DNA of 64,000 bases from DATMBF01 sp035559595 (lineage in GTDB: Bacteria > Bacteroidota > Ignavibacteria > UBA10030). The stretch covers positions 1-64,000 of the forward strand of contig DATMBF010000013.1 of NCBI GenBank assembly GCA_035559595.1, in the 5' to 3' direction. A program made the translations under genes and the position numbers. The stretch's first letter is position 1, and every line of letters starts with the position of its first letter. Below the pieces are notes generated by a model, which saw only the letters and a program-made list of their open reading frames with translations, was not told the DNA's origin and searched no databases. Shown here one piece after another: positions 36,465 through 46,082 of this stretch.

Positions 36465-38373
36465 ACCGCTTCAGGTAGACCATAAGCACAGAGATGTCTG
36501 ACGGCGTGACTCCACTAATGCGGGAGGCTTGACCAATCGAGCTCGGGCGAACTCTCTTGAGCTTTTCTCTCCCCTCTGTGGAGAGGGCTTTGATTTTCGA
36601 GAAGTCGAGATCCTCTGGAATGACCTGGGACTCGTACCGCTCAAACCTCTCGATCTGCTCCTCCTGTCGATCGATGTATCCTTCGTACTTGAGTTCGATC
36701 TCAACCTGCTCGACGATCTCGTCACGAAGTCGCTCGCTTTTCAGGTCGAGTAATCTTCTGAGAAACGGTGTTGAGCGGATCGACTCAATTTGCAAAAGCT
36801 GACGCAGTCGGATATTCGGTCTTTTGAGGAGCTTCGAGAGTTTTTCCTTTTCGATTATGGAGTCCGCTTCTCCGTTCAGTACTGCTTTGAGCTCGGCCGG
36901 AGATAACGCGAGGTTATTGGCAAGGTTAATGCCCTCTTGTATGAGTTCCTCTTTGTATCGCAACCTCTCCATCATCTCCTGCTTTGCAAGTCCAAGCTTT
37001 GCACCGCGCGGCATCAGTCGACGATCCGCATTGTCCTGTCTCAGGAGCAACCGGTGTTCCGCACGCGAAGTGAACATCCGATAAGGCTCATCCGTGCTCT
37101 TGTTGACAAGGTCGTCTATCAGCACGCCGATGTACGCCTCCGATCGCTTGAGAACAAACGGCTCTCCGTTCTTCACGCGAAGGGCTGCATTGATGCCGGC
37201 AATGAGGCCTTGCGCTGCCGCCTCTTCATAGCCGGACGTTCCGTTGATCTGTCCTGCAAAGAACAACCCCTCAACCAACTTCGTCTCAAGCGTCAGCTTT
37301 ACCTGGTGTGGCGGAAAGAAATCGTACTCCACAGCATAGCCCGGGCGAATCATGACAGCCGACTCAAGCCCCGGGATCGTTCGGAGCCCCGCAAGCTGAA
37401 TCTCTGCCGGAAGGCTGGTCGAAAACCCGTTCACGTAAACAACATCGGTGTCATACCCCTCCGGCTCGAGGAAGATCTGATGGCTCTCCTTCTCCTCAAA
37501 CCGAACGATCTTGTCTTCTATTGAGGGACAGTACCGAGGACCCAATCCCTTTATTTTCCCGGTAAACATGGGAGATTGATCAAACCCTTTTCGAAGGGTA
37601 TCATGCGTTGCCCTGTTCGTATGTGTAAGATACATCGGAACCAGCCTGTTGGTAATACTCTCCGTCTCAAACGAAAAGGGTTGTGGTGGGTTATCGCTAT
37701 GTTGTTCTTCCACTTTGGAGAAATCGATGCTTCGGATATCAACTCGGGGCGGGGTTCCAGTCTTAAGCCTTCCGCTCACGAAGCCAAGTCTCTCGAGGTT
37801 CTCAGTCAGACCCGTCGACGCCTTTTCGCCGAACCTTCCCCCCACCCGGCTTTGAAGGCCGGTATGCATCAGCCCCCGCAGGAATGTCCCTGCACAGAGA
37901 ACAAGAGAGGTGCACTCTATACGCTTTCCTGTGGCCATAACGACACCCTTAAGCAACCTGGCCTCCGTGTGTGGAAGAGGTTCGGTAACAACCTCAAGAA
38001 TTGAATCCTCAAGAATGTCGATCCCCTCCGCCGATTCGATCCTTCTCCGGGCTTCCCGGGAATACCACTCTCGGTCGTTCTGACATCGCGGCGACCAGAC
38101 AGCTGGGCCCTTTGATCTATTCAGCATTCTGAACTGTATCCCCGTAGTATCCGCTATTTTGCCCATTTCTCCCCCCAAAGCATCGATTTCCCGAACAAGG
38201 TGACCTTTGGCGGTCCCTCCTATAGCCGGATTGCAGGACATTCTCCCAATGGCCGTCTTATCCATCGTTACCATAAGGACACTGGATCCCATTCGGCTCG
38301 CAGCCAGGGCCGCTTCAATTCCGGCGTGCCCTCCACCCGCTACCACAACGTCGTATTTGTTTCTAAAGGCCAT
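36463..38373 (-). CDS. mnmG: tRNA uridine 5-carboxymethylaminomethyl modification enzyme MnmG
   Basis: 636 residues. FAD-dependent partner of MnmE in modifying U34 of certain tRNAs. The dinucleotide loop VVAGGGHAGIEAALAASRMG opens the chain; VGGRFGEKASTGLT, LKTGTPPRVD and FTSRAEHRLLLRQDNAD are typical. The C-terminal helical region ends with SRISGVTPSDISVLMVYLKR. It sits between mnmE and rsmG and has parS-like sites at both ends. Confidence 0.96.
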   Translation of the reverse strand: MAFRNKYDVVVAGGGHAGIEAALAASRMGSSVLMVTMDKTAIGRMSCNPAIGGTAKGHLVREIDALGGEMGKIADTTGIQFRMLNRSKGPAVWSPRCQNDREWYSREARRRIESAEGIDILEDSILEVVTEPLPHTEARLLKGVVMATGKRIECTSLVLCAGTFLRGLMHTGLQSRVGGRFGEKASTGLTENLERLGFVSGRLKTGTPPRVDIRSIDFSKVEEQHSDNPPQPFSFETESITNRLVPMYLTHTNRATHDTLRKGFDQSPMFTGKIKGLGPRYCPSIEDKIVRFEEKESHQIFLEPEGYDTDVVYVNGFSTSLPAEIQLAGLRTIPGLESAVMIRPGYAVEYDFFPPHQVKLTLETKLVEGLFFAGQINGTSGYEEAAAQGLIAGINAALRVKNGEPFVLKRSEAYIGVLIDDLVNKSTDEPYRMFTSRAEHRLLLRQDNADRRLMPRGAKLGLAKQEMMERLRYKEELIQEGINLANNLALSPAELKAVLNGEADSIIEKEKLSKLLKRPNIRLRQLLQIESIRSTPFLRRLLDLKSERLRDEIVEQVEIELKYEGYIDRQEEQIERFERYESQVIPEDLDFSKIKALSTEGREKLKRVRPSSIGQASRISGVTPSDISVLMVYLKR

Positions 38374-38375
38374 AC

Positions 38376-38391
38376 TGTTCCACGTGAAACA
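38376..38391. promoter_or_regulatory. parS: parS-like centromere site 2
   Basis: TGTTCCACGTGAAACA matches the ParB consensus at 15 of 16 bases and fills the 18-bp gap between mnmE and mnmG. Confidence 0.8.
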
Positions 38392-39804
38392 TTACTTGCC
38401 GATGCAGAATTTTGAAAATATGCTATTGAGGATTTCCTCTGTTGTAACCACGCCGGTGATTTCGCCGAGACTATCCAATGCAGACCGGAGGTCAACCGCC
38501 ACAAACTCGCTGCTTTCGCCCCGCCCGAGCGATTCTTTGGCTAACAGTAACGCCTCCTTAGCCCTCTTGATGGCCTGAAAGTGCCGAAGGTTTGTCACCA
38601 GAACGCTGGACTCCGGGGCTTGTTTACCGCCGCCGAGCGTGGAGCTTACCATTGTCTGCTTGAGTTCATCAATACCATGTCCGGTCAATGCCGAAACGCG
38701 GACGATGGGGAGACCTTTCAAAAAACTCATTGATTGCAGCAACTTGCCATTGATCGTCGGGTTGAGATCAACCTTGTTTACCGCGACAACACACGCTTTC
38801 ATTCCTTCCTTAATTACCTTGGCTACCTGGCTCAAAGGCTCAATATCGGGAGCTTCCGCCGGCCTGGATGCATCGAGGACTAGAAGCACCAGATCGCTTT
38901 CTTCGACCTTTGCTCTTGTCCGGGCAACACCTTCTTGTTCCACAACGTCTGCAGTCTTTCTGAGTCCAGCCGTGTCGATAACCCGGAATAAGATGCCGTT
39001 GATTGTAAGATTCTCTTCGATCACATCCCGGGTTGTTCCGGGAATATCAGTAACAATAGCCCGGTTTTCATTAAGTAGTTGGTTGAGAAGACTCGATTTT
39101 CCGACATTTGGAGCGCCCGCAAGGACAACCTTTACACCATCGCGATGGATCTTCCCGCTTTTGTACGTGTCGAGCAGTTTGTTGATCCGCCCGATGATCT
39201 CATCCAGATCACTCATCGCTTTCTGCTTCTCAACAAACTCATATCCATCTTCAGCAAAGTCCAGCTCAAGCTCAAGTAGTCCAATCGTGCCGATCAGTTT
39301 TTCTCTCACAGCATTGATCTGCTCTGAAAGCCTGCCCTGGAGCTGGGATAACGACGAGCGGAGAGAAAGCCCGCTTCTTGCATGAATGAGATCGGCGACC
39401 GCCTCCGCTTGGGAAAGATCCATCTTCCCATTCAGAAACGCTCGCTTAGTAAATTCGCCAGGTTCTGCGAGTCTTGCACCCAGCGACAGAAAAGTCGAAA
39501 GGATCGCTTGAGTTACATATGCTCCACCGTGACAACTTACTTCGACGACATCCTCACCCGTGTACGAGTGTGGTGATTTGAAAACTGTTGCGACGACCTC
39601 ATCAAGGCGTTGGCCAGTCGCGTCGGCGATATAACCGAAGTGAGCTGTATGGGATGCTGCCTCGGCAAGCTTCACTCTGCCGCGAAAGCACGCATCCGCG
39701 GTGGCAAATGCCGAAGGGCCGCTGATACGAATAACGGAGATACCTCCTTCACCAATTGGGGTTGCAATCGCAGCAATGGTATCAAGGTTGTCGGCCAACA
39801 CCAC
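38392..39804 (-). CDS. mnmE: tRNA modification GTPase MnmE
   Basis: 470 residues from a GTG at 39804 with AGGAG eight bases upstream; the frame is open 35 codons more, but that part crosses the terminator region behind yidC. Order: N-terminal folate-binding domain (IATPIGEGGISVIRISG), helical domain, G domain (GAPNVGKSSL; TDIPGTTRDVIEE; DTAG; NKVD), and the C-terminal CIGK whose Cys is essential in the family. Works with MnmG. Confidence 0.95.
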   Translation of the reverse strand: MVLADNLDTIAAIATPIGEGGISVIRISGPSAFATADACFRGRVKLAEAASHTAHFGYIADATGQRLDEVVATVFKSPHSYTGEDVVEVSCHGGAYVTQAILSTFLSLGARLAEPGEFTKRAFLNGKMDLSQAEAVADLIHARSGLSLRSSLSQLQGRLSEQINAVREKLIGTIGLLELELDFAEDGYEFVEKQKAMSDLDEIIGRINKLLDTYKSGKIHRDGVKVVLAGAPNVGKSSLLNQLLNENRAIVTDIPGTTRDVIEENLTINGILFRVIDTAGLRKTADVVEQEGVARTRAKVEESDLVLLVLDASRPAEAPDIEPLSQVAKVIKEGMKACVVAVNKVDLNPTINGKLLQSMSFLKGLPIVRVSALTGHGIDELKQTMVSSTLGGGKQAPESSVLVTNLRHFQAIKRAKEALLLAKESLGRGESSEFVAVDLRSALDSLGEITGVVTTEEILNSIFSKFCIGK

Positions 39805-39891
39805 GGTCTTCTCTCCTGGGGAAAATTGGGGGAATAATGTACGAATTGCGGGAACGATTTCCAAGCAGGGCACGTCGCCCCTAGAAAACCA

Positions 39892-39925
39892 AAAGCCCCT
39901 CTCCCGCATCGGGAAAAGGGGCTTT
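39892..39925 (-). terminator. Intrinsic terminator after yidC
   Basis: On the minus strand, AAAGCCCCT / AGGGGCTTT with an inner TCCCGATGCGGGA stem, followed by TTGGTTTTC. It ends the rpmH-rnpA-yidD-yidC run before mnmE. Confidence 0.75.
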
Positions 39926-39946
39926 AAGAGTTTCGAAGACCTCGGC

Positions 39947-41716
39947 CTACCGCTTGAATCGCGGAAGATCTCTTGTCACTCGCCCGAAAATTCCTTGTTG
40001 GCGTTTCTTCGGGTCGACCTTTCGGAGGGGTTCGTTGTCTTGTTTGCTCATGAGCATCTGCTGGCCAATGGAGAGAAGGTTAAACACAAAATAGTAGAGG
40101 TTGAGCCCCGACGGAAAAGCATTAAACAACAGAGTCATTAGAATGGGCATCATCCAAACCATCATTTTTTGGCGGGGATCCTTTATGGTCATTTTCTGCT
40201 GGATGTACATTGTTATGCCCATAAGCAACGCCAGACCGCTAACGTTCTTCATCCCGACAAGCGGAAGCTCAAACGGAAGCGAGACAATGGTGTCCGGTGT
40301 CGAGAGGTCTGTAATCCACCAAACGAAGCTCGACTGGCGCAACTCGATAGCAGCGCGAAAGACATTGTACAATGCAATCAAAATCGGAAACTGCAGAAGC
40401 AGCGGGAGACAGCCGCCGGCGGGATTGACTCCGTATTCCTTATAAAGGTTCATGATGGCCTGGTTCATCTTCGCCGGATCGTCTTTGTGCTTCTCGCGAA
40501 TTTCGTTCATCATCGGCTGGAGTGCCTGCATCTTCTTCATGGACTTCATGCTGCTCTTGGTTAAAGGATGGAGGACAATCTTGATGATGATAGAAAAGAC
40601 GATGATAACAATGCCCCAGTTCGGGATAAACCAGTGAAGGAAGGAGAGCAAAGGAAGCATGACATAGACGGAGATCGGGCGAACAATCCAAACCCATCCC
40701 AGATCCATGATGCTTTCAAGGTTATTGTCATACGACGCAAGAAGTCCATACTCGAGTGGGCCAAGAAAGACCCTAAAACTGGCCTTTTCTTCAAGGGTTG
40801 CCCTGAAAGGCATCTTCACAGCAACGTTGTATTGTTCATAGACTCCCCTGTCCGGCATCGGCCTCTGTTCCCCTCCGAGAAATGCCCCTTCACTCATACC
40901 CGGCTGCGGCATTATCGCCAAACCGAAGTACTTGTTCCTTGTTGCCACCCAGTCGATTGATCCCGCCATATTCCGTTCGACAGGTTGACCTGCGTGTGTT
41001 GCATCGAGGCTGGTAAGTTCGCCTCCGGCGTGGACATAAGCCGCGGCAAAAGCGGACTCGTCCACACTGTTCTCTTCGGCATAGCGAAGCCCATTCTCCC
41101 ACACAACCTGATATTCATAATTTGCAATGACATTTGCGAGTCCGGCAAACGTATATTCCGACTCGAACCCATACTCTCCGTTCTTGAAGCGAAATGTCTT
41201 AACGAGCCTTCCGTTGTTGGCGCTGGGAAGTGTAAGTTGAACTTCAAACGTCTCGTCTCCGGAAAGCCGGACTCTCTGCCACGGGCGATAGTCTGAATCA
41301 AAATAGAGATGACGGGTATTAACGAACTTCCCATCGCTTGTTGTAAAGAGCAAGCTATAGTCACCACCCGAATCGAAGTCCACAAGCTGAACCGGATCGC
41401 CGCGCCATGTCTTGAACTTCTTGAGCTCCCACTTCCGAATTCGTCCGCCCTTGCTGGAGATCTCTGCTGTGAAGAGGTCTGTGTCAATAATGAGGATCTT
41501 CTCCACGCCCTGTGCTCGCCGCGAGAAGAACTCTCCGACATTATCGACCTCGGGTATGGTTGCCTCCTTTTTCCCTGGAACGACTTTTTGAACCGTATCT
41601 GCAATCGCTTCCGTCGGCTGCGGTTGGGGTGGCGGTGGCGTGGGGGTATTCATCCACATCCACGCCATGAGAACGACAAAAATCAGGATAAAACCAAGAG
41701 TCTCTTGACGACCCAT
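39947..41716 (-). CDS. yidC: Membrane protein insertase YidC
   Basis: 589 residues. N-terminal membrane helix (ETLGFILIFVVLMAWMWM), a Pro-rich linker, a large periplasmic domain (~60-340) and a C-terminal core of five helices (LSFLHWFIPNWGIVIIVFSI; GGCLPLLLQFPILIALYNVF). The groove Arg expected in the conserved core falls in the SSMKSMKKMQALQP region. It inserts membrane proteins with or without SecYEG. The basic tail (PKKRQQGIFGRVTRDLPRFKR region) may touch the ribosome. Confidence 0.94.
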   Translation of the reverse strand: MGRQETLGFILIFVVLMAWMWMNTPTPPPPQPQPTEAIADTVQKVVPGKKEATIPEVDNVGEFFSRRAQGVEKILIIDTDLFTAEISSKGGRIRKWELKKFKTWRGDPVQLVDFDSGGDYSLLFTTSDGKFVNTRHLYFDSDYRPWQRVRLSGDETFEVQLTLPSANNGRLVKTFRFKNGEYGFESEYTFAGLANVIANYEYQVVWENGLRYAEENSVDESAFAAAYVHAGGELTSLDATHAGQPVERNMAGSIDWVATRNKYFGLAIMPQPGMSEGAFLGGEQRPMPDRGVYEQYNVAVKMPFRATLEEKASFRVFLGPLEYGLLASYDNNLESIMDLGWVWIVRPISVYVMLPLLSFLHWFIPNWGIVIIVFSIIIKIVLHPLTKSSMKSMKKMQALQPMMNEIREKHKDDPAKMNQAIMNLYKEYGVNPAGGCLPLLLQFPILIALYNVFRAAIELRQSSFVWWITDLSTPDTIVSLPFELPLVGMKNVSGLALLMGITMYIQQKMTIKDPRQKMMVWMMPILMTLLFNAFPSGLNLYYFVFNLLSIGQQMLMSKQDNEPLRKVDPKKRQQGIFGRVTRDLPRFKR

Positions 41717-41732
41717 AGCACTTTCTCAGTTG

Positions 41733-41951
41733 TTAAGGAACCGGATCGAATCCGCCAGCTTTATGAAACGGGTGGCAGCGCCCGATTCGCGTTATTGCAA
41801 GCCAGCCTCCACGAAGCGATCCATGTTTTGTGATCGCCTCGAGAGCATACTCCGAACACGATGGGTAGAACCGGCAATGGTTAAATGGAAGGATTGGAGA
41901 GATCGCCAACCGGTAGAGCCGAATCACGAAAATGAGGATTGTCTTCATCAT
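41733..41951 (-). CDS. yidD: Membrane protein insertion efficiency factor YidD
   Basis: 72 residues. The family core CRFYPSCSEYALEAITKHG is exact, with RLYRLAISPILPF before it and GRCHPFHKAGGFDPVP after. It overlaps rnpA by four bases (ATGA) and precedes yidC, the standard order. Confidence 0.93.
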   Translation of the reverse strand: MMKTILIFVIRLYRLAISPILPFNHCRFYPSCSEYALEAITKHGSLRGGWLAITRIGRCHPFHKAGGFDPVP

Positions 41952-42334
41952 CCTAACTCACTGTTGATCCGGTCTATTACTATCTTGACGTGTTTACGAA
42001 TCTCTTCTCCCGTCAAGCGCTTTGTTGTTTGGAGGAACGATCCTGCCATCAGGAATACCACCGTTACATCTTTGTTTGTCATTTTTTCCGTTCTCAGGAT
42101 TCTCCGGTTCACTCGAAACGCCTCACGCATTTGCCGTTTGAACCTGTTTCGATCAACAGCTCTTTTGAACCTCCGGGAAACAGAAAACCCAACTTTGAGT
42201 GTTCCTACGGGAGCCGGCTTAATAACAATGAAGCTCTTTATGGGACCCTGAGAGATGGACTTGCCCTTGGAGAGAACCTCTGAAAATGATTTGTATCCGC
42301 GCAGAATCTCCGCTTTACGAAGAGAGAATCTCAA
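41948..42334 (-). CDS. rnpA: Ribonuclease P protein component
   Basis: 128 residues from a TTG start, eleven bases after the rpmH stop; no ATG or GTG fits. RnpA helps the RNase P RNA mature tRNA 5' ends. The RNR motif RNRFKRQMREAFRVNRR and the N-terminal LRKAEILRGYKSF are family marks. The catalytic RNA gene was not found in this window. Confidence 0.92.
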   Translation of the reverse strand: MRFSLRKAEILRGYKSFSEVLSKGKSISQGPIKSFIVIKPAPVGTLKVGFSVSRRFKRAVDRNRFKRQMREAFRVNRRILRTEKMTNKDVTVVFLMAGSFLQTTKRLTGEEIRKHVKIVIDRINSELG

Positions 42335-42345
42335 TGGCGTGTTAG

Positions 42346-42492
42346 TTACCGCTCGCTGCTTACCGTGAGTCGGTGGCGGCCTTTGGCACGACGACGGCTG
42401 AGCACTTTTCGGCCGTTTTTTGAGGCCATTCGAGCCCTAAATCCATGCGTGTTTTTCCGCTTTCTGCGATGCGGTTGGTACGTACGCTTCAT
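42346..42492 (-). CDS. rpmH: 50S ribosomal protein L34
   Basis: 48 residues starting MKRTYQPHRRKRKNTHGFRA and ending HRLTVSSER, a typical L34. AAGGAG precedes the ATG at 42492. It heads the leftward block away from the origin. Confidence 0.97.
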   Translation of the reverse strand: MKRTYQPHRRKRKNTHGFRARMASKNGRKVLSRRRAKGRHRLTVSSER

Positions 42493-42523
42493 TATTTTCT
42501 CCTTAATTTTCGCACTTGGCCAA

Positions 42524-42554
42524 GCAATGTAATGAAAAAAGCCTCGAATTACAA
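42524..42554 (-). promoter_or_regulatory. Bacteroidota-type promoter for rpmH
   Basis: On the minus strand: TTG (42554-42552), 20 bases, TACATTGC (42531-42524). The start would be ~25 bases before the rpmH ATG. Confidence 0.45.
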
Positions 42555-42689
42555 GAATTCGTGTGCCGCCACCTTCTGCTGTTGTTTACACTTCTTTTCC
42601 TAACTTGTTACCTTCTTCCGCTCAAAGGATCTGTCACCATCTTTAACAAATTTTGTAATTTTTCTTCTTGCAATCTGAACTAGACGATT

Positions 42690-42950
42690 GTATTATTCAC
42701 GGCCTTTGCGGAGGCACATTTGTAGTGAACAACTTGTGGATAATTTCTTCGGTGTTGTAGACACCCTTCGCTTAGCCGTTTTCCGCTCACTTTTGAGATT
42801 CCTACATCTGTGGACAACATTGTGAATTTCTGCTTTCTTCCTTTGCAATCAAACGAATTACACGAATTTCCTCTTGTGAATTCTTTAAGGATATCGATTT
42901 TCCATTGTCCTCTCGTTTTACACCGATGTGAATAACTTTGTGCATAACCG
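42690..42950. promoter_or_regulatory. oriC: Putative oriC with DnaA boxes
   Basis: In the ~515-bp gap between rpmH and dnaA, DnaA-box-like 9-mers occur on the reverse strand at 42735-42743 (TTATCCACA), 42809-42817 (TTGTCCACA), 42927-42935 (TTATTCACA) and 42939-42947 (TTATGCACA), plus a forward near-match TTATTCACG at 42693. Three of them fit TTATNCACA perfectly. The flanking genes diverge. The unwinding element is not obvious; AT-rich tracts lie on the rpmH side (42630-42670). Confidence 0.65.
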
Positions 42951-43007
42951 ATGTCGCTGTTCTCGTTAGATCTCTCGAATTTATTCTGAACTGTAAGGAT
43001 GACTCAA

Positions 43008-44462
43008 ATGGAATCCCTTCGGGCAACCATTGATCAACCAACGACAACATCAGCTCCCAAAACTGCTCAAGATGTCTGGGGTCAGTGCCTGCAGAAAATA
43101 CAAGAGCAGGTCAGCAGCCTTAGTTACAAAACATGGTTTCAGCCGATTGTCCCGCTTCGGCTGAACGGTGATGAGCTTACAGTGGAAGTTCCCAGTCAAT
43201 TCTTTTACGATTGGGTTGAGGAACATTACAATGATCTGATCCGGAAGACGATTACATCAGTCCTGGGCTCAAACGCCAGGCTTTTTTACTCCATTGCCTC
43301 GGAAGAGGCGGCACTTCCCACAGAGCCGGCTCCTCCGGCAGTGACAACCTCTGAGCTGACTCAAAACCAGGGCTCATTTCCATTCTCCCCGCACGTTTTC
43401 GTACGGTCAACAGAACTGCCACCGAATGTGCAGAGCAACCTCAATCCACGCTACACCTTTGAGAACTTCATTAAAGGTGACAGCAACCAGCTTGCTCGGG
43501 CTGCTGCATTGGCTGTTGGGAATAACCCCGGGGGGACATCATTCAACCCCTTGGTAATCTATGGCGGCACGGGTCTAGGGAAAACACACCTGATGCACGC
43601 CCTTGGTAACTATGCGCTTGAGCTTGGAAAAGCCAAGCGTGTCGTCTATGTCTCCAGCGAGAAGTTTACGGTGGAATTCGTTGAGGCAATTCAGGCAGAT
43701 AAAGTTCATGAGTTCTCGCAATTCTATCGAAGCGTCGATCTCCTTATTGTCGACGACATCCAGTTTTTCTCGGGGAAAGAGAAAACTCAGGACAACTTCT
43801 TCCACACGTTCAACACGCTGTATCAACTCGGCCGGCAAATTGTTCTCTCGTCTGATGTTCCTCCAAAGGAGCTGAAGGGCCTCGACGAGCGGCTTATCTC
43901 TCGCTTCCAGAGCGGTCTCACGGCCGATATCCAACCGCCGGATCTCGAAACCCGTATCGCTATCCTTCGCAAGAAAAGCGAAGAGAACGGTCTCGAGATG
44001 CCCCAAGATGTCATCGAATTTATAGCAACAAATGTCACGGATAATATCCGCGAGCTCGAGGGGTGTCTCATAAGCCTTCTTGCCAGAGCCTCTCTGGAAG
44101 ACCGGGAGATCAACATCAATCTTGCTAAGGATGTCCTCCGTGTTGTTGCGCACGAGCTCAAGGCACCTCTCTCTATAGATCAGATTCAGCGCGTCGTTTG
44201 TGAGTTCTTCGATCTCCCCGAGGACCTCCTGCGGGCCAAGACACGAAAACAAGAAATTGTTCTGGCGCGTCAGGTTGCGATGTACCTCTCCAAGGAGCTG
44301 ACAAACTCATCTCTGAAGACCATCGGGTTACACTTTGGCGGGAGAGATCATAGCACAGTGATTCATGCTTGTCAATCTGTGGATGATCGACTAAAGGTCG
44401 ACGCTGTTTTCCGTCAGAATGTCGAACAGCTTCGACGAAGGATTGAACTCCAGAGTCGCTAA
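43008..44462 (+). CDS. dnaA: Chromosomal replication initiator protein DnaA
   Basis: 484 residues from the ATG at 43008, chosen for AAGGA eight bases upstream; ATG 42999 is an alternative three codons longer. Domain I (WGQCLQKIQEQVSSLSYKTW), a short linker, AAA+ domain with Walker A GGTGLGKTHL and Walker B LLIVDDIQFFSG, and domain IV whose DnaA signature is GGRDHSTVIHACQSV. Binds DnaA boxes and melts the origin. Read away from the leftward rpmH block. Confidence 0.97.
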   Translation: MESLRATIDQPTTTSAPKTAQDVWGQCLQKIQEQVSSLSYKTWFQPIVPLRLNGDELTVEVPSQFFYDWVEEHYNDLIRKTITSVLGSNARLFYSIASEEAALPTEPAPPAVTTSELTQNQGSFPFSPHVFVRSTELPPNVQSNLNPRYTFENFIKGDSNQLARAAALAVGNNPGGTSFNPLVIYGGTGLGKTHLMHALGNYALELGKAKRVVYVSSEKFTVEFVEAIQADKVHEFSQFYRSVDLLIVDDIQFFSGKEKTQDNFFHTFNTLYQLGRQIVLSSDVPPKELKGLDERLISRFQSGLTADIQPPDLETRIAILRKKSEENGLEMPQDVIEFIATNVTDNIRELEGCLISLLARASLEDREININLAKDVLRVVAHELKAPLSIDQIQRVVCEFFDLPEDLLRAKTRKQEIVLARQVAMYLSKELTNSSLKTIGLHFGGRDHSTVIHACQSVDDRLKVDAVFRQNVEQLRRRIELQSR

Positions 44463-44877
44463 ACTCTGGACGTCTCATTACCCTTCCTTTGTGAACAACT
44501 CGTCAATAACAAACGCCTGTCATTTCATCAGCTGTTGAGATCTAAGGGTTTCGTGGCTCGGAATCTCCCTTCTTGCCCTACGTGTTCACATGTTCACTCT
44601 TCTCAACCGCTTGCTCACACTAAGATCATCGATCTTCAAATACACATATAGACGTGAATAGTCTTCTCTTTCTACTCTTTTTCTGTGCAAGATTCTCTTT
44701 TTATTAACAATATTAACATCACTATAACTATAGATATTCTCTTCAAACTTACTTCTCTAACTGTGTGTAAAGAAATATCTTAGGGGAATTCCAAGGCTCA
44801 AAATTCCTTGTTTCTGGGGCTATATTTTCGTAACTTGTCATCACCCTACCACCGCTATCAGCGCAAAAGGAGTGTTC
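44463..44877. other. dnaA-dnaN intergenic region, AT-rich, possible second origin part
   Basis: 415 bp without a gene. It holds a DnaA-box-like TGTGAACAA (44490-44498), a GTGTTCACA near 44582, and an AT-rich stretch around 44695-44750 with a repeated ATTAACA motif. This could be an unwinding element of a bipartite origin, or simply the dnaN promoter region. Confidence 0.4.
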
Positions 44878-45993
44878 ATGAAGTTCATTGTTCAGAGTAA
44901 CGAGCTGCAAAAAGCTCTTGCGAAGATTACGGGTGTTGTCCCATCAAAATCGACACTCCCAATTCTCGAAAACATCCTATTCGAGCTTAAGAAGAACACC
45001 CTCCGTCTTGCAGCGACCGACCTTGAAGTCTCTATGTCAGCGGAAGTTGACGTAAAAGGAAGCGAGGATGGGTCGATAACTGTCCCGGCGAAACGTCTGA
45101 TGGAAACAATCCGTTCGTTGCCCGACGTACAGCTCATCTTTAATGCCGACTTGTCATCAAACAAAGTGAAGATGATCACAGATACGGGTGAGTATACGCT
45201 TATGGGGGAGTCGAGCGAGGAATTCCCAACGATCCCGCAGTTCAAGGGAGAGAATCAGTTCTCGCTCGAAGGCAACATGCTGAAACGTATGATCACGCGA
45301 ACAGTCTTTTCTGTAAGCAATGATGAACTACGGCCTGCTATGACAGGTGTTCTTCTTCAGCTAAAGAAAGGGGAATTTCGAGCCGTTGCGACAGACGGTC
45401 ACAGACTCGTAAGAATTAACTACTCCGGCGTGAAACAGCCCAATATCAGCAAAGATGTGATTATCCCTGCAAAAGCGCTGAACCTCGTAGCCCGCTCGGG
45501 TGAAGAGGGTGTGCACACGGTAGCTCTCGATACCGGTCATGTTCAGTTCTCGTTCGGAAACACGACGCTCACATCCCGCCTTATCGAGGAGACATACCCC
45601 AATTATGAATCAGTAATTCCATTGGATAATGACAAGAAACTTGTTGTGAGCCGCGAAGTCCTGCTTGCTTCCGTTCGTCGCGTGGCCTTGTATTCCAGCT
45701 CGACGACACACCAGGTGCGGTTTTCCCTGAAGAAGAGCGAGATGCGAATTGCAGCTGAAGATATCGATTTTGGTGGCGAGGCGAAAGAGAAGATAAAATG
45801 TGAATATGATGGCGAGGAGATGGAGATCGGTTTCAACTCCACGTATATCGTTGATATTCTCTCTCATCTTGACAGCGAGGAGGTTGTCTTCAAGCTCAGC
45901 AGTCCCGTTCGGGCAGCGATCGTTGCACCGGCAACACAAAAAGAAGGAGAAGAACTGCTAATGCTCGTCATGCCGGTTCGACTTAACACGTGA
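44878..45993 (+). CDS. dnaN: DNA polymerase III beta clamp
   Basis: 371 residues from the ATG at 44878 (AAAGGAG six bases upstream). The three repeated clamp folds are visible; FIVQSNELQKALAKITGVVP and LPILENILFEL open the first. The C-terminus ...LLMLVMPVRLNT carries the MPVRL-type ending that contacts clamp-binding partners. The ring that tethers the polymerase to DNA. Confidence 0.96.
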   Translation: MKFIVQSNELQKALAKITGVVPSKSTLPILENILFELKKNTLRLAATDLEVSMSAEVDVKGSEDGSITVPAKRLMETIRSLPDVQLIFNADLSSNKVKMITDTGEYTLMGESSEEFPTIPQFKGENQFSLEGNMLKRMITRTVFSVSNDELRPAMTGVLLQLKKGEFRAVATDGHRLVRINYSGVKQPNISKDVIIPAKALNLVARSGEEGVHTVALDTGHVQFSFGNTTLTSRLIEETYPNYESVIPLDNDKKLVVSREVLLASVRRVALYSSSTTHQVRFSLKKSEMRIAAEDIDFGGEAKEKIKCEYDGEEMEIGFNSTYIVDILSHLDSEEVVFKLSSPVRAAIVAPATQKEGEELLMLVMPVRLNT

Positions 45994-46021
45994 AGAGCAG
46001 GAAAGGAAGGATTCAAAATCG

Positions 46022-46057
46022 GATAGCCCCGTTCGCTCGCTGCGGATTGGGGCTATC
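46022..46057. repeat. Hairpin between dnaN and recF
   Basis: Perfect 9-bp stem GATAGCCCC / GGGGCTATC with an 18-base loop. There is no T-run after it on plus (GTGTTGTTG), so it may slow transcription or stabilise the dnaN 3' end rather than terminate. Confidence 0.5.
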
Positions 46058-46082
46058 GTGTTGTTGAGTAGGGAAAGCGTGA

